In this document: positions 50,997 through 58,919 of the stretch, one piece after another
Position numbering within the stretch: position 1 is the stretch's first letter
How the letters are laid out: each line of letters begins with the position of its first letter
Origin: Nonomuraea glycinis
GTDB lineage: Bacteria > Actinomycetota > Actinomycetes > Streptosporangiales > Streptosporangiaceae
Direction: 5' to 3'
Assembly: GCF_014646515.1 (NCBI RefSeq)
Contig: NZ_BMNK01000025.1
Span: forward strand, 38,741-102,740
DNA: 64,000 nt
Made by a program: the position numbers and the translations under genes
Notes under the pieces: generated by a model
The model's input: only the letters and a program-made list of their open reading frames with translations
Databases searched by the model: none
What the model was told of the DNA's origin: nothing

Positions 50997-52427
50997 ATGA
51001 GCGATCTTGTAGTGCACGACGTCGTCATCGTCGGCGCCGGCCCGGTCGGGCTTTTCCTGGCGATCGAGCTCGAGACCGCGGGCGTGAAGCCGCTCGTACT
51101 GGAGCGACTCGTGGAGCCCGACGACGGGATCAAGGCCGCCGCCGTCGGCGCGGCGGGCGCCGAGGCGCTGGAACGACGCGGGTTCGCGCGTGCGCTCGAC
51201 GAGCAACAGGTGACGCTGCCGATGGCCAAGGCGGCGCGTGCCGGAGCCGGACCGGTGAAGAAGCCGGGAGGCCATTTCTCCGCGTTGTTCGTGATCGACC
51301 AGGACCTTCAGCGCGCCCCGGAGCGCCACAGCCGTATGGTGCCGCAGGAGGCACTGGAGAGGATCCTGGCCGAGCGCGCGAGCGAGCTCGGGATCGAGAT
51401 CCGGCGCGGGGTCGAGGTGGAAGGTTTCGAGCAGGACGACGACGGCGTGCGCGTGCGGACGAGCGCGGGCCCGTTGAGCGCGAGGTATCTCATCGGCTGC
51501 GACGGTGGCCGGAGCTCCGTCCGCAAGCTCGCCGGCTTCGAGTTCCCCGGCACGGATCCCACCATCACCGGCTATCAGGCTCTCGTCGAGTTCGACGCGC
51601 CCGCGAAGCTCGCGATGGGCTGGCAGCGAACGCCGCGCGGCCTCATCACGTCGATCCCGGGGCGCGTCTTCACGGCGGAGTTCGACGGCCCGCCGCCGGA
51701 TCGGGCCGCGCCGGTCACGCAGGCCGAGGTCGAGGCGTCGATCCAGCGCGTGAGCGGCACCGACGTCAAGATCCTTTCGATGGCGAAGGCGACGCGCTGG
51801 ACCGATCACGCGCGGCAGGCGACGACCTACCGCATCGGACGTGTCCTTCTCGCCGGCGACGCCGCGCACGTCCACTCCCCCTTCGGCGGTCAAGGGCTGA
51901 ACCTCGGCCTCGTCGACGCCGCCAACCTCGGGTGGAAGCTCGCCGCGGCGGTGCGGGGCCGCGATCATCTCCTCGACTCCTACACCGCCGAACGCCATCC
52001 CGTCGGTGCGTGCGTCCTGGAGAACACCCGCGCGCAGGTCGCGCTGGTACGACCCGACCCGCTCACCAGCGCGCTCCGCGCCATCGTGAGCGACCTGATC
52101 AAGCTGCCCGAAGGCAACCGCCTCATCGGCGAGATGCTCTCGGGGGCCGGCATCCGTTACGACCTCGGCGACGACGACCCACTCGTCGGCACGCTCGCGC
52201 CGGACCGGCTCCTCACCCTCGCCGACGGCGGCGAAGTGCGGCTCTACGCGCTGACGGAGAAGGGCGGCGGCCTGTTCGTGTCGCCTTCGGAACGGTCGCT
52301 CCCGCCCGACGTGCGCCACGCCCGCACCAAGGAAGGCCCGTCGACGCTGCTGCGCCCCGACGGCTGCATCGCATGGACGGACGCGTCGTCCACCTCACTC
52401 GACGAGGCGCTCGCGCGCTGGTTCTGA
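50997..52427 (+). CDS. FAD-dependent aromatic hydroxylase-type monooxygenase
   Basis: 476 aa. Class A flavin monooxygenase: GAGPVG at 13-18, the DG motif CDGGRSSVRKL, and GDAAHVHSPFGGQGLNLGLVDAANLGWKL. The C-terminal part ends in a thioredoxin-like fold as in PheA/rifampicin-monooxygenase types. It uses NAD(P)H and O2 to hydroxylate an aromatic or antibiotic-like compound. A GGAGAC Shine-Dalgarno precedes the ATG. It stands alone; the SGNH gene follows after 54 bp and may be co-transcribed. Confidence 0.9.
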   Translation: MSDLVVHDVVIVGAGPVGLFLAIELETAGVKPLVLERLVEPDDGIKAAAVGAAGAEALERRGFARALDEQQVTLPMAKAARAGAGPVKKPGGHFSALFVIDQDLQRAPERHSRMVPQEALERILAERASELGIEIRRGVEVEGFEQDDDGVRVRTSAGPLSARYLIGCDGGRSSVRKLAGFEFPGTDPTITGYQALVEFDAPAKLAMGWQRTPRGLITSIPGRVFTAEFDGPPPDRAAPVTQAEVEASIQRVSGTDVKILSMAKATRWTDHARQATTYRIGRVLLAGDAAHVHSPFGGQGLNLGLVDAANLGWKLAAAVRGRDHLLDSYTAERHPVGACVLENTRAQVALVRPDPLTSALRAIVSDLIKLPEGNRLIGEMLSGAGIRYDLGDDDPLVGTLAPDRLLTLADGGEVRLYALTEKGGGLFVSPSERSLPPDVRHARTKEGPSTLLRPDGCIAWTDASSTSLDEALARWF

Positions 52428-52481
52428 TCCGCGTCAGGACCACAAGACCTGGATCAGTTTCACTTACGGGAGGTTTCCTTC

Positions 52482-53753
52482 ATGAACGAAAGCACGGGGA
52501 CAAGCCCTGCGGGTCAGGGCGCCTGGATCGCCACCTGGGGCACGGCACAGCAACTGGCGCCGGCTGCCGAGCCCGGTGGAGGGCCGGAACTGCCGGACGA
52601 CGCTCTGCCGGACGACACTCTGCCGGCACCGGATGCCACGCCCGAGCCGGTCGAAGCGGCGGCCGCGCCGACGACGGTCAGCGCGCAGACCGTGCGCATG
52701 GTGGCGCGTACCACCCTGGGCGGCACGGCCGTGCGCGTCGCGCTGTCGAACTCCTTCGGCCACGCGCCGGTGCGCATCGAGGCCGCGCGGATCGCGCGGC
52801 CCGACAGCGGCGCGGCGATCCGCGCGGGCAGCACGCGCACCCTGACCTTCGGCGGGCGCGACGCGGTGGTGTTGCCGACCGGCGCGCAGATCCACAGCGA
52901 CCCCATCGAGTACGACGTGCCCGCGCAGACCGACCTGGTCGTTTCGCTGTACATCCCCGACGAGAAGATCACTCCCACGACGCACCAGGTGGGACTGCGC
53001 ACGGCGTGGCTCGCACCGGGCGACCAGACCGGCACCCAGAGCCTGCGGGACGCCACCGGGTTCGCGTCCTACCTGTGGCTCGCCGGCATCGACGTGCTGG
53101 CGCAGCCCACGGCCGCCACCATCGTCGCCCTCGGCGACTCCATCACCGACGGCGCCGCCACCACGCCCGACGCGGACACCCCGTGGCCCTCCTCGCTGGC
53201 GCGCCGGCTGGCCGAGCGGCAGGACCTGCCGCCGCGCGCGGTGATCAACATGGGGATCGCCGGCAACCGCGTGCTGCGCGAGACCGACGGCTTCGGCGCC
53301 GGTGCCCTGGCGCGCTTCGACCGCGACGTGCTGGCCCGGCCCGGCGTGCGCTGGGTGGTGCTGGCCGAGGGAGGCAACGACATCGCATTCGGCTTCATGC
53401 CGGGCATGCCGGACAGCGAGCGGGCGACGGCGGAGGACATCATCGCCGGCTACCGCATGCTGATCGGCCGCGCGCATCTGCACGGCCTGCGGATCATCGG
53501 CTGCACGCTGACGCAGTTCGGCGGCACGTTCGTCTTCACGGAGGAGGGCGAGCGCATGCGTCAGGACGTGAACCGCTGGATCCGCGGCAGCGGCGAGTTC
53601 GACGCGGTGGTCGATCTGGACGTGGCCACCCGTGACCCGGCCGAGCCGACGAGGCTGCGCACCGCGTTCGACTCCGGCGACGGCATCCATCCGAACGACG
53701 CGGGCAACAAGGCGATCGCCGACGCCTTCGACCTGGAGCTGTTCCGGGGATAG
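52482..53753 (+). CDS. SGNH/GDSL-family hydrolase
   Basis: 423 aa. Nucleophile Ser220 in IVALGDSITDG, Gly/Asn blocks NMGIAGNR and EGGNDI, and the Asp400/His403 pair in GDGIHPND. An N-terminal beta-rich domain (about 65-205) precedes it, as in actinobacterial carbohydrate-esterase-like SGNH proteins. A short acidic repeat, DDALPDDTLPAP, occurs near residue 40. No signal peptide is evident. The last codons and stop lie in the first unit of a 25-bp tandem repeat. Confidence 0.9.
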   Translation: MNESTGTSPAGQGAWIATWGTAQQLAPAAEPGGGPELPDDALPDDTLPAPDATPEPVEAAAAPTTVSAQTVRMVARTTLGGTAVRVALSNSFGHAPVRIEAARIARPDSGAAIRAGSTRTLTFGGRDAVVLPTGAQIHSDPIEYDVPAQTDLVVSLYIPDEKITPTTHQVGLRTAWLAPGDQTGTQSLRDATGFASYLWLAGIDVLAQPTAATIVALGDSITDGAATTPDADTPWPSSLARRLAERQDLPPRAVINMGIAGNRVLRETDGFGAGALARFDRDVLARPGVRWVVLAEGGNDIAFGFMPGMPDSERATAEDIIAGYRMLIGRAHLHGLRIIGCTLTQFGGTFVFTEEGERMRQDVNRWIRGSGEFDAVVDLDVATRDPAEPTRLRTAFDSGDGIHPNDAGNKAIADAFDLELFRG

Positions 53754-53807
53754 GGCTCTGAAGCCGTTCCGGGGATAGGGCTCTGGAGCTGTTCCGGCGA
53801 TAGGGCT
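53733..53807. repeat. 25-bp tandem repeat, three copies, at the SGNH gene 3' end
   Basis: Units at 53733-53757, 53758-53782 and 53783-53807 share CTGRAGCYGTTCC then GGSGATAGGGCT with two or three changes. The first unit encodes the SGNH protein's last residues (LELFRG) and its TAG stop. The others are copies of that end lying between this gene and the convergent regulator gene. Confidence 0.9.
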
Positions 53808-56800
53808 TACGTCCGCACCGGGCCGTCCGGCTCCCTGCGCGGGCGCGCCGGATCGACGTAGAGCGAGGCCGTCTTCCCGTCCAACTGCCAGCCCTCCTGG
53901 TACGCCGCGGCGAAGACGTCCTCGCCCAGCGCCGTGCGGCCACGGGCGGCCAGCGCCTGGATCTGCCGGTCGCTGAGGTCGTGGGCGCCGCGCAGCCGGG
54001 CCGCCGCGCCGAGCAGCAGGGCCACGTCCCGGTGCCGTCCGCGCAGCCGGGCCAGCTCGGCCTCGGTCACCGCGACCATCGCCATGATCGGCAGATCCCC
54101 GCTCTCCAGGGCCGCCGTGTACGCCCGGGCCAGCGCCGCCTCGGCGCCCGCGGCGTCGCCCCGCCGCAGGCACAGCTGGGCCCGCACCGAGCCGGCGATC
54201 ACCTGGCGGTGGTCGCCGCCGATCGGGGACTCGCCGGCCAGCTCCGCCTCGGCCACCTCCATGCGGGCCTGCGCGCGGTCCGGGTCGCCGAGCCGCAACC
54301 ACGTGCCGGCCTCGAGAACGGTGACGATGACGATCAGCTCCGGAGACGCCGATCGCTCCACCCGCTCGCGGACCGCCTCCAGCATCGCCCTCGCCTGGGC
54401 GTCCTCGCCCCGCCGCAGGTAGAGGTCGATCCAGCGGGTGTCGAGGAAGATCTCGTCGGCCAGGCTCAGCGCGCCGAACTCCCGCGCCTGTGCCCGGGCT
54501 TCGCGCAGATCCGCCAACGCCCCGTCGAGGTCCCCGTCGTACTGCCGCAGCAGCGCGCGCGTCGGGAGCGCGGCGGCCAGGCCCCAGCGGTCGCCGGCCC
54601 GGCCGAAAGCGTCGAGCGCGGCGGCCACGTCGGCGCGCACCTGGTCGAGGTCGCCGTCGTTCTCGGCGAACGAGGCCCGGAACAGGTGGGCCAGCCCGGA
54701 CAGCCAGACGTCGGGACCGTCGACGAGACGCTGGACCAAGGCGAGCGACGCCTCGTGCTCCCGCAGGAAGTGGAGCGTGATCGCGGCCAGGACGCCGGCG
54801 AATCCGGGCAGCGACGGGTGGGCGAGCAGGCGATCGGCCAGGGCTCGCAGCGCGGATTCGTGCTCGTGCAGGCCCTCCATGGCCAGCGGGGAGCGAGCGT
54901 TGATGCTGCTCAGCAGGAGCACCGCCTGGGCGATGTCGCGGTCCAGCGTGTGCCCCTCGGCGGGTAGCGCCAGCGCCCGCCCCTGCCAGTACGCCGTGTC
55001 GGCGGGCCGGCCGAGTATCTGCCAGTACCACGACAGGTCCATGGCGAGCGTGACGGCCGCGGTGGCGTCGCCCGTGTCGCACAGGTGGCGCAGGGCGGCG
55101 ACCGCGTTGTCGTACTCGGAGCGCATCACCCGCAGCGCGGCGAGCTGATCGGGGCCGCGCAGCAGCGGCTCCTCGCGGGCGACCAGGTCGGCCAGGTAGC
55201 GGGCGGCGAGATCCCGGACGGCGTCGAGCACGTCCTGGTCGGCGAGCCGCTCGATCCCGTACTCGCGCAGGGTCTCCAGCATCCGGTAGCGGCCCGCGTC
55301 GGGCGCAAGGTGCAGCAGCGACTTGTCGGTCAGGGCGGCGAGCAGCTCGGGGACCTCGCCCGGGAGCACCGCGGTGCCGGCGCAGACCGCGGCGGCCGAC
55401 TCCGGCGTCACGCCACCGGGCAGCACCGAGACCCGCTCGGCCACCGTACGCTCGTTCTCGCTGAGCAGATCCCAGCTCCAGGCGATGACCGCGCGCAGCG
55501 TGCGATGCCGCGGCGACGCGGCCCGGCTGCCCGTGGTGAGCAGCCGGAACCGGTCGGACAGCCCGGCGGCGAGCTCGGCCAGCGACAGGGTCCGCAGCCG
55601 GGCCGCGGCCAGCTCCAGCGCCAGCGGCAGGCCGTCCAGGCCGCGCACCAGCCGGACCACGTCGGCGCGCGTCCGCTCGTCGACGTCGAAGCCGGGGCGC
55701 ACCGCCGCGGCCCGTTCGGTGAACAGGCGCACCGACGCGCTGCGGCGGATGTCCTCCAGGGCGTCACCGGGGTCCGGCAGCGCCAGCGGGCCGAGCGGGA
55801 CCAGCGCCTCGCCGTCGATCGCGAGCGGTTCTCGGCTGGTCGCCAGCACCCGCAGCCCGGCGCAGCGCGGCAGCAGCGCCGCGACCAGGTGCGCGACGGC
55901 GTCGATCAGGTGCTCGCAGTTGTCCACCACGAGCAGGCTCTCCCGGCCGTCGAGCTGGTCGGCGAGCACGTCCAGCTCACTGCCCTCGGCCCGGGTCCGG
56001 CCGGAGGTCTCGAAGAGCGCGGCGCCGCGCAGACCGACGGCGGCCAGCATCGCCGCGCCGGCCTTGGCCGGCTCGGTGACCGCGGCCAGGTCGACCAGCC
56101 AGGTGCCGTCGCGGTACGCGTGGCGGTGGCGGCGGCCCGCCTCGACCGCGAGCCGGGTCTTGCCGGCCCCGCCCGGCCCGACCACCGTGACGAGGCGGCC
56201 GTGGGCGAGCAGCGTGTCGATCCTGGCGAGGTCGTCGTCGCGCCCGATGAAGCTGGTCAGGGCGGCGGGCAGATTGCTCGCGGGCGCAGCCCCCCGCACC
56301 TCCGCCCCATGCCGCACCTCCGCCCCATGCCGCACCTCCGCCCCATGCCGTGCCTCCGCCCCATGCCGTGCCTCTGCTCCATGCCGCGCCTCCATCCCGT
56401 GCTGCGCCTGCGCCCCGTGCCGCGCCTCGGCAGTGGGAGCCGGTGACTGCAGCAGGCGCAGGTGGCGCTCGCGCAGGGCGGCGCCGGGGTCGGCGCCGAG
56501 CCGGTCGGCGAGGGCCTCGCGCACCCGCTCGTACAGGTCGAGGGCGTCGGCCTGGCGGCCCTGGGCGGCCAGCGCGTCCATCTGCAGCGCGGCCACCCGC
56601 TCGTCCACCGGGTGCTCGGCGAGCAGGGCGGTCAGCCGGGTGGCGGCGTCGTCGGCGCGGCCCAGGGCCAGCTCCGCCTCGGCCAGATCCGCGCCCGCCT
56701 CGACCGCGGCGCGGGCCAGCCGCGTCGCGACCGCCGGGGCGACCGCGGCGATCGCCGACGGCTCGCCGCTGAGCGCGACCGCCTCGCTCAGCAGCCCGGC

Positions 56801-57184
56801 CGCGGCTCGGGGATCGCCGGCCCGGAGCCGGTCACGGCCATGCGCGGCCAGCCGCTCGAACCGCAGCGCGTCGACGTCGTCCGCCGTGACGCCGAGGCGG
56901 TAGCCGCCCTCGGACTGCGTGACCGCGCCGGCCTCGCCGAGCAGCCGGCGCAGCCGCGAGACCAGCGACTGCAGCGCGTTCGCCGGGTCGGCCGGGAGCT
57001 CCTGCGGCCACAGCGCGTCGACCAGGACGCCCGGCTCGACCGGCCGGCCGCCGGCCAGCGCCAGCCGCGCGATCAGGCCACGGAGCCGGGCCCCGGGTAC
57101 GGCCACCACGGTCTCACCGCGGCGCACCTGGAGGCCGCCGAGCAGCCTCACCCGCAGCCGCGTCTCCTCGTTCCCGTGCACCAC
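53807..57184 (-). CDS. BTAD/NB-ARC transcriptional regulator (AfsR/SARP-like), copy 2
   Basis: 1125 aa. Winged helix (about 12-95), BTAD (to about 245), then a His/Ala/Glu-rich repeat linker, NB-ARC ATPase with VVGPGGAGKTRLAVEAG and LLVVDNCEHLIDAV, and a TPR-like C-terminus. It shares layout and many motifs with the 40456-43527 protein (ALTSFIGRDD, VTVVGPGGAGKTRLA). Start: GTG at 57184 behind GGAGAGG; GTG 57181 is equally possible. The gene stop touches the 25-bp repeats and its promoter carries a palindrome. The target is unknown. Confidence 0.9.
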   Translation of the reverse strand: MVHGNEETRLRVRLLGGLQVRRGETVVAVPGARLRGLIARLALAGGRPVEPGVLVDALWPQELPADPANALQSLVSRLRRLLGEAGAVTQSEGGYRLGVTADDVDALRFERLAAHGRDRLRAGDPRAAAGLLSEAVALSGEPSAIAAVAPAVATRLARAAVEAGADLAEAELALGRADDAATRLTALLAEHPVDERVAALQMDALAAQGRQADALDLYERVREALADRLGADPGAALRERHLRLLQSPAPTAEARHGAQAQHGMEARHGAEARHGAEARHGAEVRHGAEVRHGAEVRGAAPASNLPAALTSFIGRDDDLARIDTLLAHGRLVTVVGPGGAGKTRLAVEAGRRHRHAYRDGTWLVDLAAVTEPAKAGAAMLAAVGLRGAALFETSGRTRAEGSELDVLADQLDGRESLLVVDNCEHLIDAVAHLVAALLPRCAGLRVLATSREPLAIDGEALVPLGPLALPDPGDALEDIRRSASVRLFTERAAAVRPGFDVDERTRADVVRLVRGLDGLPLALELAAARLRTLSLAELAAGLSDRFRLLTTGSRAASPRHRTLRAVIAWSWDLLSENERTVAERVSVLPGGVTPESAAAVCAGTAVLPGEVPELLAALTDKSLLHLAPDAGRYRMLETLREYGIERLADQDVLDAVRDLAARYLADLVAREEPLLRGPDQLAALRVMRSEYDNAVAALRHLCDTGDATAAVTLAMDLSWYWQILGRPADTAYWQGRALALPAEGHTLDRDIAQAVLLLSSINARSPLAMEGLHEHESALRALADRLLAHPSLPGFAGVLAAITLHFLREHEASLALVQRLVDGPDVWLSGLAHLFRASFAENDGDLDQVRADVAAALDAFGRAGDRWGLAAALPTRALLRQYDGDLDGALADLREARAQAREFGALSLADEIFLDTRWIDLYLRRGEDAQARAMLEAVRERVERSASPELIVIVTVLEAGTWLRLGDPDRAQARMEVAEAELAGESPIGGDHRQVIAGSVRAQLCLRRGDAAGAEAALARAYTAALESGDLPIMAMVAVTEAELARLRGRHRDVALLLGAAARLRGAHDLSDRQIQALAARGRTALGEDVFAAAYQEGWQLDGKTASLYVDPARPRREPDGPVRT
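56296..56421. repeat. 18-bp tandem repeat inside the second BTAD regulator gene
   Basis: Seven consecutive 18-bp units, the first three identical (GCACCTCCGCCCCATGCC), then increasingly diverged. On the coding strand they give a six-residue repeat of the RHGAEA/RHGAEV kind between the BTAD and NB-ARC domains. The period keeps the frame, so copy number can vary without breaking the protein. Confidence 0.93.
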
Positions 57185-57203
57185 CCGATCCTCTCCCGAA
57201 CCT

Positions 57204-57297
57204 CCAGTGTGCTCGGCCGTCAGCACCCGTACTGGGGACCCAGTACGGCTCGGCCAGTGTGTGCTCAGGCTGTCAGCACCCGGAGCGGGGACCCGGT
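57204..57297. repeat. Direct duplication of the 2-hydroxyacid dehydrogenase 3' end
   Basis: A segment of about 41 bp at 57204-57244 (CCAGTGTGCTCGGCCGTC, CAGCACCCG, GGGGACCC) recurs at 57254-57297, where it forms the dehydrogenase's last codons (TGSPLRVLTA) and stop. The outer copy lies between that gene and the regulator start, and would encode a similar TGSPVRVLTA. Confidence 0.7.
57229..57246. promoter_or_regulatory. 18-bp palindrome upstream of the second BTAD regulator
   Basis: GTACTGGG and CCCAGTAC are perfect arms around GA, 45 to 62 bp upstream of the regulator's start. The corresponding bases in the other copy of the duplicated segment (GGAGCGGGGACCCGGT) lack the full symmetry, so the dyad may have been selected. 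Candidate operator or transcript hairpin. Confidence 0.4.
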
Positions 57298-58224
57298 CTG
57301 CCAGGCCGCGATGTTCTCGACGATCTGCTCGTACATCGAGCGGTACGCCCGCTCGGTGACGTACCCGAGGTGCGGCAGCAGCACGGTGTTGGGCGCGTCC
57401 CGCAGCGGGTGGCCGGCGGGCAGCGGCTCGGTGTCGTAGACATCCAGCCCGGCCCCGGCGATCGTGCCGGTGGTCAGTGCGGTGACCAGCGCGTTCTCGT
57501 CCACGATCGGCCCGCGCGAGGTGTTGACCAGGATCGCGGTGGGTTTCATGGCGGCCAGATCGGTCGCGCCGACCAGGCCGGTCGTCCGGTCGCTGAGCTT
57601 GAGGTGGACGGTGAGGACGTTGCTGGCGGCGAACAGCTCGTCCTTGGGCACCCAGGTCGCGCCGGCCTCGGCCGCCCGCTCGGGCGTCAGGTTCTGGCTC
57701 CACGCGAGCACCCGCATGTCGAAGGCCTGGCCGATCCGCGCCACCTGCGCGCCCAGCCGGCCCAGCCCGAGCACGCCCAGGGTGCTGCCGGCCAGGTCGG
57801 TGCCGACGGTGGTCTGCCAGCGGCCGTCGCGCAGCGCCCGGTCCTCGCTCACCACGTGCCGCAGGCAGGCCAGGATCAGCGCCCAGGTCAGCTCGGTGGT
57901 GTTGGAGCTCTTGGCCGAGCCGGACATGGTCGTGCCGGTGACCGTGACGCCGTGCGCCGCGGCCGCCCTCAGGTCGATGGCCGCGTTGGCCATGCCCGTG
58001 GTCACCAGCAAGCGCAGATCCGGCAGCCGGTCGAAGGTCGCGGCCCGGAAGGGCGTCCGCTCGCGCATCGCGACGACGACCTCCGCGCCGCGCAGCGCGG
58101 CCGCCAGCTCGTCCAGGCCGGCGATGTGCTCGTGCAGCACCTCGACCTCGACGCCGGGCAGGGAGTCGAAGGGCGCAAGGTCACGGGCCACCCGCTGGTA
58201 GTCGTCCAGAACGACGATCTTCAT
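57265..58224 (-). CDS. D-2-hydroxyacid dehydrogenase family protein
   Basis: 319 aa. NAD-binding GLGRLG at 153-158, catalytic Arg237 (NTSRGPI), Glu266 (DTEPL) and His285 (LPHLGY) in the right order. It reduces 2-oxo acids or oxidises D-2-hydroxy acids, probably a glyoxylate/hydroxypyruvate-type substrate. The ATG at 58224 has no Shine-Dalgarno; TACGAT nine bases upstream may be a -10 box of a leaderless transcript. Confidence 0.92.
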   Translation of the reverse strand: MKIVVLDDYQRVARDLAPFDSLPGVEVEVLHEHIAGLDELAAALRGAEVVVAMRERTPFRAATFDRLPDLRLLVTTGMANAAIDLRAAAAHGVTVTGTTMSGSAKSSNTTELTWALILACLRHVVSEDRALRDGRWQTTVGTDLAGSTLGVLGLGRLGAQVARIGQAFDMRVLAWSQNLTPERAAEAGATWVPKDELFAASNVLTVHLKLSDRTTGLVGATDLAAMKPTAILVNTSRGPIVDENALVTALTTGTIAGAGLDVYDTEPLPAGHPLRDAPNTVLLPHLGYVTERAYRSMYEQIVENIAAWQTGSPLRVLTA

Positions 58225-58273
58225 GCGGTCATCGTACGCGGCTCCACGACGATCCCCTGGCCGGCACGGGAGG

Positions 58274-58804
58274 TCAGGACGGGGGCGCCGCGGTGAGCTT
58301 GGCGAGATCGGGGGCGTAGGCGGTCATCCAGTGCGGATGCAGCCGGTAGTAGACCACGTCTTCGTCCCAGTCGAAGAGGTCGTCGCCGTAGAAGTCCTGG
58401 AAGTACGCGAGCAGGTCCGGCCAGTCCGCGGCCGGTTCGCCACCCTGAGGGTTGAGGATCTCCACCGTGCCGTGCGTGAACACGCCCAGGTCCTCCCCGC
58501 GCAGGTGCGCGGCGCTGGCGGCGGGCCGGGCGGCGAGATGGCGGGCTTTGGCGGCGCCGCGCGCGGTGCCGAAGTGCCACTTGCCGTGCAGGAAGTGCCC
58601 GTCCACGCCGCTGATCCGCGGCTCGCCCTGCGCCGTCACGGTGGACAGGGCGAGGGTGCGCATGCCGGTGAGGAGCTGGGTGAGCAGCTCCGCGGTCAGG
58701 GTGCGCTCGGTGCTGATGATCGAGCGGAGGTGTTCGGTGGAGCGGGAGAGGGAGGCGTCGAGGAGGGCCTGAAGCTCCTTGAGCTCTACTGACGTTTCGT
58801 ACAT
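58274..58804 (-). CDS. Pyridoxamine 5'-phosphate oxidase-family protein
   Basis: 176 aa split-barrel flavin/F420-binding type: LLTGMRTLALSTVTAQGEPRISGVDGHFLHGKWHFGTARGAAKARHLAARPAASAAH, then VFTHGTVEIL. The pattern RTLALSTV, GEPRISGV, KARHL is common to small actinobacterial FMN- or F420-dependent reductases. It lies 49 bp upstream of the dehydrogenase gene on the same strand. Substrate unknown. Confidence 0.85.
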   Translation of the reverse strand: MYETSVELKELQALLDASLSRSTEHLRSIISTERTLTAELLTQLLTGMRTLALSTVTAQGEPRISGVDGHFLHGKWHFGTARGAAKARHLAARPAASAAHLRGEDLGVFTHGTVEILNPQGGEPAADWPDLLAYFQDFYGDDLFDWDEDVVYYRLHPHWMTAYAPDLAKLTAAPPS

Positions 58805-58919
58805 GTGAGGTCCTTATCCATTCGTGGGCGCGGTCATGCCCACCGACGAACCATGCTCGACCGGAAAGCCGACACCCTATGTCATATTTCTGCGCCCGCC
58901 TGCTCGAAGAAGCGGGTCG

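Noticed and set aside
56296..56421. Repeat array considered as CRISPR
   Set aside because: Units are 18 bp with no spacers and lie in frame inside a coding sequence; no cas genes are present.
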